Below are positions 37,584 through 41,290 of a stretch of 41,290 bases of DNA, piece after piece (position 1 is the stretch's first letter; every line of letters begins with the position of its first letter). Position numbers and translations under genes: made by a program. A model generated the notes under the pieces. The model was not told the origin of the DNA. It ran no database searches and saw only the letters and a list, made by a program, of their open reading frames with translations. The stretch is taken from assembly GCA_938091165.1 (NCBI GenBank), contig CALKNK010000033.1:1-41290 (forward strand), read 5' to 3'. Source of the DNA: an uncultured Ilumatobacter sp. (GTDB lineage: Bacteria > Actinomycetota > Acidimicrobiia > Acidimicrobiales > Ilumatobacteraceae).

Positions 37584-38411
37584 TCAGTCTGTGCCTGAGG
37601 CAGGGCGACTAGTTTCTGGTGGCCACGGCTCGGTTTCGTCGAGTTCAGGGCCAAGCAGCTGGCGACCGAGTTCCCGGAACGCATCGATGTCTCCGCTCGA
37701 TGCAAACCGATGTGAGCCACGACGGTCACCGGTATGTAATAGATCTAACTCGGCGAGTTGGCGTTGCACAGCGAATGCGGTTTCGTCAGCAGAGCTCACG
37801 AGTGTGACGCCCTGGCCCATGACGTCACTGATCGTGCGCGCCAAGAATGGATAGTGAGTGCAGCCGAGCAGCAACGCGTCGATATCAGCTTCGCGAAGGG
37901 GCGCAAGGAGCCGCTCAGCAAGAACCATCACTTCATCACCGACGGTTTGACCGCGCTCGACAAACTCGACGAAACCCGGACATGCTGCGCTCGCAAGCGT
38001 TACGGGCGCACCGCCTGCTGCGATGGCTCGGACGTATGCACCAGAAGACACTGTGCCGACAGTTCCAATCACACCGACGCGGCCTGTTGTGGTGGTGCGA
38101 ACGAGGGCGTCAGCACCCGGGGCAACCACGTCGATGACCGGCACGTCGAGTTCAGCGCGCAGCGCATCGAGCCCGGCTGCAGTCGCAGTGTTGCACGCAA
38201 CAACAATTGCCTTGGCGTGATAGTCGTCAACCAGGCTTCGGGCGAGTTCGCGTGCGTACTCACGAACGTCATCGAGTGGCTTTGATCCGTAGGGGTAGCG
38301 GCCGGTGTCGCCGATGTAAATGAGATCTTCGGCAGGAAGTAGATCGATCGTTGCCCGGGCGACGGTCAGGCCGCCGAAGCCTGAGTCGAACATCCCAATC
38401 GGCCGGTCCAC
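37584..38411 (-). CDS. murI: Glutamate racemase
   Basis: A 275-residue cofactor-independent racemase that makes D-Glu for peptidoglycan. The first active-site segment is MFDSGFGGLTVAR, the first catalytic cysteine is in VACNTATAAG, and the second in LLGCTHYPFLA. IYIGDTGRYPYGSKP is typical. The C-terminal 20 residues are variable. It is first of the murI-rph-rdgB group. Confidence 0.95.
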   Translation of the reverse strand: MDRPIGMFDSGFGGLTVARATIDLLPAEDLIYIGDTGRYPYGSKPLDDVREYARELARSLVDDYHAKAIVVACNTATAAGLDALRAELDVPVIDVVAPGADALVRTTTTGRVGVIGTVGTVSSGAYVRAIAAGGAPVTLASAACPGFVEFVERGQTVGDEVMVLAERLLAPLREADIDALLLGCTHYPFLARTISDVMGQGVTLVSSADETAFAVQRQLAELDLLHTGDRRGSHRFASSGDIDAFRELGRQLLGPELDETEPWPPETSRPASGTD

Positions 38412-38442
38412 ACCTGTAGAGCGTACTCAAGTGCTGCCAGCA

Positions 38443-38460
38443 GGTTCCTCAACAGGAACC
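38443..38460 (-). terminator. Hairpin between cysM and murI
   Basis: GGTTCCT, loop CAAC, AGGAACC: a perfect 7-bp stem in the 197-bp spacer. No U-run follows in either direction. It could end cysM transcription or mark the murI leader, and the choice is unclear. Confidence 0.3.
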
Positions 38461-38608
38461 GGAGAAACACGAAACGGGGCCGCCGGCGGATTTTGTGGGC
38501 CTCCAGAGTCACAGACGAAGACAACGCCTCACTGTTTGTGATGGCATCGCATCGGATCAACGACGTTTCGTACTCGATCTGTCCGGAGAAATAGTCCTCA
38601 CGAACTTG

Positions 38609-39613
38609 TCAAAAGTAGATAATCGATTCGGCGTTTGCTTCCGCGACATCGAGGTCATCGGTGTATGCACCGGTTGACAGATACTTCCAGCCGCCGTCGC
38701 AGACGATGAACACGATCGTTCCGGCGTCAATCTGCGACGCGACCTTTCCCGCTCCGGCCATAGCCGCACCCGCAGAGATCCCGGCGAAAATTCCGCACTC
38801 ATTGACTAAACGTCGAGTCCATTCTATTGATTCCCGTGGCCGCACTACTCGCTTGCGGTCGAGTAGGTCGATGCCGTTCCAGTTCTCGAAAACTGGCGGG
38901 ATGTACCCGTCGCCGATGTTGCGGAGACCCTCAACGCGCTCCCCTAATGGCGGCTCTACTGCGATGACTTGAATTGTTGGGTCATGTTGTTTGAGGAACG
39001 TGCCGGTCCCCATCAACGTGCCGCTCGTACCGAGCCCGGCAACGAAGTGCGTGATACCGGGCGCGTCGCGAATGATCTCTGGTCCAGTGCCCTCGAAATG
39101 AGCACGCGGGTTGGCGTCGTTTGCGTACTGGTATGGGAAGTACCACTCAGGATGTTCAGCAGCGAGTGCTTTGGCTCGAGCAACTGCACCATTCGAACCT
39201 TCAGGTCCTGGAGTCAACATAATTTCGGCGCCGAAGATCTCAAGCATCTGGCGACGCTCTATTGACACGCTGTCCGGCATCATGATTTTGATTGGGTAAC
39301 CCTTGATACCTGCAATTGCTGCGAGTGCGATGCCGGTGTTCCCCGACGACGGCTCAAGGATGGTCTGACCTGGTTGTAGCCGCCCGTCTGCTTCGGCAGC
39401 CTCGATCATGTATTTCGCTATGCGATCTTTAACCGAGCCAAACGGGTTCTGCATCTCCATCTTGGCCAAAATTCGTACATTTGGGTTCGGTGAAAGATTG
39501 GATACGTCGACAAGCGGTGTATTGCCAATCATGCCGAGAACACCTTCGTGCAGCATGTTTGGATACGGGGGTCCAACAACATGTGGGGGTGCAGTCATCG
39601 TCATTGTGTTCAT
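38609..39613 (-). CDS. cysM: Cysteine synthase, CysM type
   Basis: A 334-residue fold-type II PLP enzyme. The PLP lysine is in NPFGSVKDRIAKYM (about residue 62), with SSGNTGIALA (about 89-98) and GLGTSGTLMGTG. The C-terminal tail STGAYTDDLDVAEANAE resembles mycobacterial CysM, which uses a thiocarboxylated CysO protein and O-phosphoserine. I chose ATG 39613; TTG 39625 would add four residues. It is adjacent to the Mec-type peptidase gene, which removes cysteine from CysO in Mycobacterium, but no cysO lies between them. Confidence 0.9.
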   Translation of the reverse strand: MNTMTMTAPPHVVGPPYPNMLHEGVLGMIGNTPLVDVSNLSPNPNVRILAKMEMQNPFGSVKDRIAKYMIEAAEADGRLQPGQTILEPSSGNTGIALAAIAGIKGYPIKIMMPDSVSIERRQMLEIFGAEIMLTPGPEGSNGAVARAKALAAEHPEWYFPYQYANDANPRAHFEGTGPEIIRDAPGITHFVAGLGTSGTLMGTGTFLKQHDPTIQVIAVEPPLGERVEGLRNIGDGYIPPVFENWNGIDLLDRKRVVRPRESIEWTRRLVNECGIFAGISAGAAMAGAGKVASQIDAGTIVFIVCDGGWKYLSTGAYTDDLDVAEANAESIIYF

Positions 39614-39644
39614 CTTCTTTCTCAACCTGTGCGTCTGTTCAGGT

Positions 39645-39677
39645 ATTCCGACAAATCTGATCTGTGTTGTCGGGAAT
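39645..39677. promoter_or_regulatory. Inverted repeat upstream of cysM
   Basis: ATTCCGACAA at 39645-39654 faces TTGTCGGGAAT at 39667-39677 (one extra G), with 12 bases between. On the minus strand it lies 32 bases before the cysM ATG, directly after a -10-like TATACAAT. It could be an operator or an mRNA hairpin. Only symmetry and place support it. Confidence 0.4.
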
Positions 39678-39721
39678 TGTATAAGCAGCCTGCGGCGCGT
39701 GAGATGTCGAGCTTGAAGTCC

Positions 39722-39744
39722 GCCAGCAGTTCCGCTGGCTTTTT
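39722..39744 (+). terminator. Intrinsic terminator-like hairpin on the plus strand between cysM and mec
   Basis: GCCAGC, loop AGTTCC, GCTGGC, then TTTTT: a 6-bp GC-rich stem with a U-run, oriented plus although both flanking genes are on the minus strand. It might end an unseen plus-strand RNA or be coincidental. Confidence 0.4.
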
Positions 39745-39746
39745 GA

Positions 39747-40145
39747 TCAGAGAACCGTGATCTGCTCTTCGGTGATTTCGCCGTCGGCGATTCGGTAGCT
39801 TCGCATCTCTGGCGCTTGCCGCTTCAAGCTGACAATGACATAGTGCCAACGCGGATCGACTGCTGCGGCAACATCGGTTGGGCTCGGATACGGCTCGGAG
39901 TGAGTGTGGCTGTGAACCACCCCATTGATCTCCCAGCCACGATTATCCGCAGCCACTTCGACGCGCATGAAATCCCTCGGGTTCACGGTGTACACACGGG
40001 CCGAAGCGTCATCGTTGTGGGTTGCGTGAAATTCAGGGGCCTGATCTGGTGACGGACCAACGAGAAGTCCACACATCTCAAGCGGATACTCATCAAGTGC
40101 CTCGCCAACGATCTGGTTGTACGCATCTCTGGAGATCTCAATCAC
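39747..40145 (-). CDS. mec: JAMM/Mov34 family metallopeptidase, Mec-like
   Basis: A 132-residue zinc peptidase of the MPN+/JAMM family. Glu23 (PLEMCGLLVG) and the metal motif VVHSHTHSEPYPSPTD (His78, His80, Asp91) are complete. The mycobacterial homologue Mec hydrolyses the CysO-cysteine adduct in CysO/CysM cysteine synthesis, and this gene sits next to cysM. CysO is not found here, so the actual substrate is an inference. It is divergent from smpB with 47 bp between the starts. Confidence 0.88.
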   Translation of the reverse strand: MIEISRDAYNQIVGEALDEYPLEMCGLLVGPSPDQAPEFHATHNDDASARVYTVNPRDFMRVEVAADNRGWEINGVVHSHTHSEPYPSPTDVAAAVDPRWHYVIVSLKRQAPEMRSYRIADGEITEEQITVL

Positions 40146-40192
40146 CGTTGCGAGGGTACCGATAGCGTGGCAGCTGAAACAGGACTGGCAGG

Positions 40193-40705
40193 ATGGCTAA
40201 GAAGGGCAAGAAGACTAAACGTGGGTCGAAAGACGACGGCACCACGCTGATTGCGAGTTACAAGCGCGCCTATCGGGACTACGAGATTCTCGACACCTGG
40301 GAAGCCGGCATGGTCCTCACGGGAAGCGAGGTGAAAAGCCTGCGCGAGGGCAACGCCCAGATCGCTGAGGGTTACGCACGAGTCCGCAAAGGCGAGATGT
40401 GGCTTGACGGCATCCATATCCCTCCCTACACCAACGCCATTGGTTTCGGTGCCCATCAACCTGATCGCGAACGCAAACTGCTGCTCAATCGAGCTGAAAT
40501 CGATAAAATTGATATGCGGACCGCACAAGGGGGACTCACCATCGTGCCGCTTCGCTTGTATTGGAAAGGTGGCCGCGCCAAGCTTGAAATCGGGCTTGCC
40601 AAGGGCCGGACCAAGGGCGACAAACGCCACAATTTGGCTGAGCGCGATGCTGATCGAGAAATCGAAGCAGCATTCAACCGTGCCGCCAAGTACGGCAATA
40701 GCTGA
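40193..40705 (+). CDS. smpB: SsrA-binding protein SmpB
   Basis: A 170-residue tmRNA-binding protein, slightly longer than the usual 155-160 owing to an N-terminal Lys-rich segment (MAKKGKKTKRGSKDDG). The OB core has YEILDTWEAGMVLTGSEVKSLREG and GYARVRKGEMWLDGIHIPPYTNA, ending with KLEIGLAKGRTKGDKR and the basic tail. It brings tmRNA to stalled ribosomes. It lies 58 bp upstream of ssrA, its RNA partner. Confidence 0.97.
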   Translation: MAKKGKKTKRGSKDDGTTLIASYKRAYRDYEILDTWEAGMVLTGSEVKSLREGNAQIAEGYARVRKGEMWLDGIHIPPYTNAIGFGAHQPDRERKLLLNRAEIDKIDMRTAQGGLTIVPLRLYWKGGRAKLEIGLAKGRTKGDKRHNLAERDADREIEAAFNRAAKYGNS

Positions 40706-40763
40706 GCACTGACGACCGGTCTGCTCTTTCAGCGGCTACTTTGGAGTTCCACATATTGATCAC

Positions 40764-41152
40764 GGGGCTGACTGGATTCGACGTCAGTAACGCTGTTCGA
40801 GTTTGCAACCCGAGTTTCTCAGACTCGTTAAACGGGGAAAAAAACACAATTGCCGTTGATAACGACAATTTCGCTCTCGCCGCCTGATTACTCAGGTTGA
40901 GAACGAATCATCGTGAGCAGAAATGTCGCACGGGGCCTCTCCACCACAGCCCGGCAACAGAAGTGGGGGATGACAATGGGAAAGACCATTGCCAGCGGGA
41001 AAGACTGCTGACTTTCAGGAAAGACTGAGCGTGGTTCGCCTTGAGCGGACAGCCGACCCGTCGGTGTCTCAGCGTTAGAGTCAATGCCGGGAATGGTTGT
41101 AGCAAGTTCGTTCATCGGCTGAGGGACGGGGGTTCGATTCCCCCCAGCTCCA
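40764..41152 (+). ncRNA. ssrA: tmRNA (SsrA)
   Basis: The 5' end GGGGCTG pairs with CAGCTCC at 41145-41151 to form the tRNA-like acceptor, and GACTGGATTCGAC is the usual start. The 3' T arm is GGGGG-TTCGATT-CCCCC. The tag frame ends at TGA 40885-40887 and encodes at least NTIAVDNDNFALAA, with the diagnostic ALAA tail. The preceding codons are GAA AAA, and I cannot decide the resume codon. CCA is apparently not encoded. It is a single-piece tmRNA, which rescues stalled ribosomes with SmpB. Confidence 0.95.
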
Positions 41153-41156
41153 CTGA

Positions 41157-41187
41157 GGGGGATTCGTAGAATTACGGGTCCCCTTCT
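41157..41187 (+). terminator. Possible terminator after tmRNA
   Basis: GGGGA at 41158-41162 can pair with TCCCC at 41179-41183, followed by TTCT, five bases after the tmRNA 3' end. The stem is short with a 16-base loop. The last 100 bases of the window show nothing else. Confidence 0.35.
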
Positions 41188-41290
41188 AGTAGAAATCAGT
41201 TGCTCAGCGATCCACTTCGCACGATCGGCGGACCGTGTCGCCGAAGCCGGCTGCCAGCCTTGCTGTCGACCAAGCTGAACGATCTCAGAC

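Noticed and set aside
39626..39746. A remnant of cysO in the cysM-mec spacer
   Set aside because: The spacer is too short, and no ThiS-fold motif or Gly-Gly end was found in any minus-strand frame.

Overview
The window reads as chromosomal DNA of an actinobacterium, most likely of the class Acidimicrobiia or a close relative. The lineage is inferred from a set of actinobacterial markers seen together: a single-chain Kgd/SucA 2-oxoglutarate enzyme with a fused E2-like domain, the NucS/EndoMS mismatch endonuclease, a mycothiol-type formaldehyde dehydrogenase with its metallo-hydrolase, a WhiG/FliA-type sigma factor next to a Xer recombinase and the rpsB cluster, and the order mec-cysM-murI-rph-rdgB. 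The DNA is moderately GC-rich, coding density is high, and most genes are housekeeping. I see no CRISPR array, insertion sequence, prophage or large island.

Layout. Positions 1-1267 (minus) hold the N-terminal 422 residues of a NYN-type ribonuclease with an S1-like domain and a Lys-Pro-Ala repeat tail that runs off the edge. Then come a HAD phosphatase (plus), kgd and an aldo/keto reductase (minus), a decayed nitronate monooxygenase remnant, ettA (plus), an alpha/beta hydrolase (minus), and a coupled CysQ-like phosphatase / enoyl-CoA hydratase pair (plus). Positions 12.2-18.3 kb hold a VOC protein (minus), a UbiB/ABC1 kinase and nucS (plus), and a three-gene GTGA-coupled operon: mycothiol-dependent formaldehyde dehydrogenase, MBL hydrolase and mannose-6-phosphate isomerase.

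From 29.07 kb down to 18.3 kb (minus) lies a conserved growth cluster: xerC, whiG-like sigma, rpsB, tsf, pyrH, frr, cdsA, dxr, rseP, ispG. It couples translation (S2, EF-Ts, RRF), UMP synthesis, phospholipid synthesis, the MEP isoprenoid pathway and membrane proteolysis. Next are a small lipoprotein (plus), clpP (minus), a pair of uncharacterised fold-type II PLP enzymes (minus), and a secreted collagen-like / beta-helix protein (plus).

The right end holds a tRNA with a UAG (Leu) anticodon but a short variable loop, rdgB-rph-murI, a CysM-type cysteine synthase and a JAMM peptidase (minus), then smpB and tmRNA (plus), the two parts of trans-translation. The mec-cysM pair lacks the cysO sulfur-carrier gene that separates them in Mycobacterium.

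I found no clear new multi-gene defence or biosynthetic system. The best leads are the short-variable-loop tRNA-Leu, the missing cysO together with a hairpin/terminator-bearing spacer, the NYN-S1-lysine-tail ribonuclease, the secreted collagen-like beta-helix protein, the orphan PLP enzyme pair, and several gene remnants in the longer spacers.
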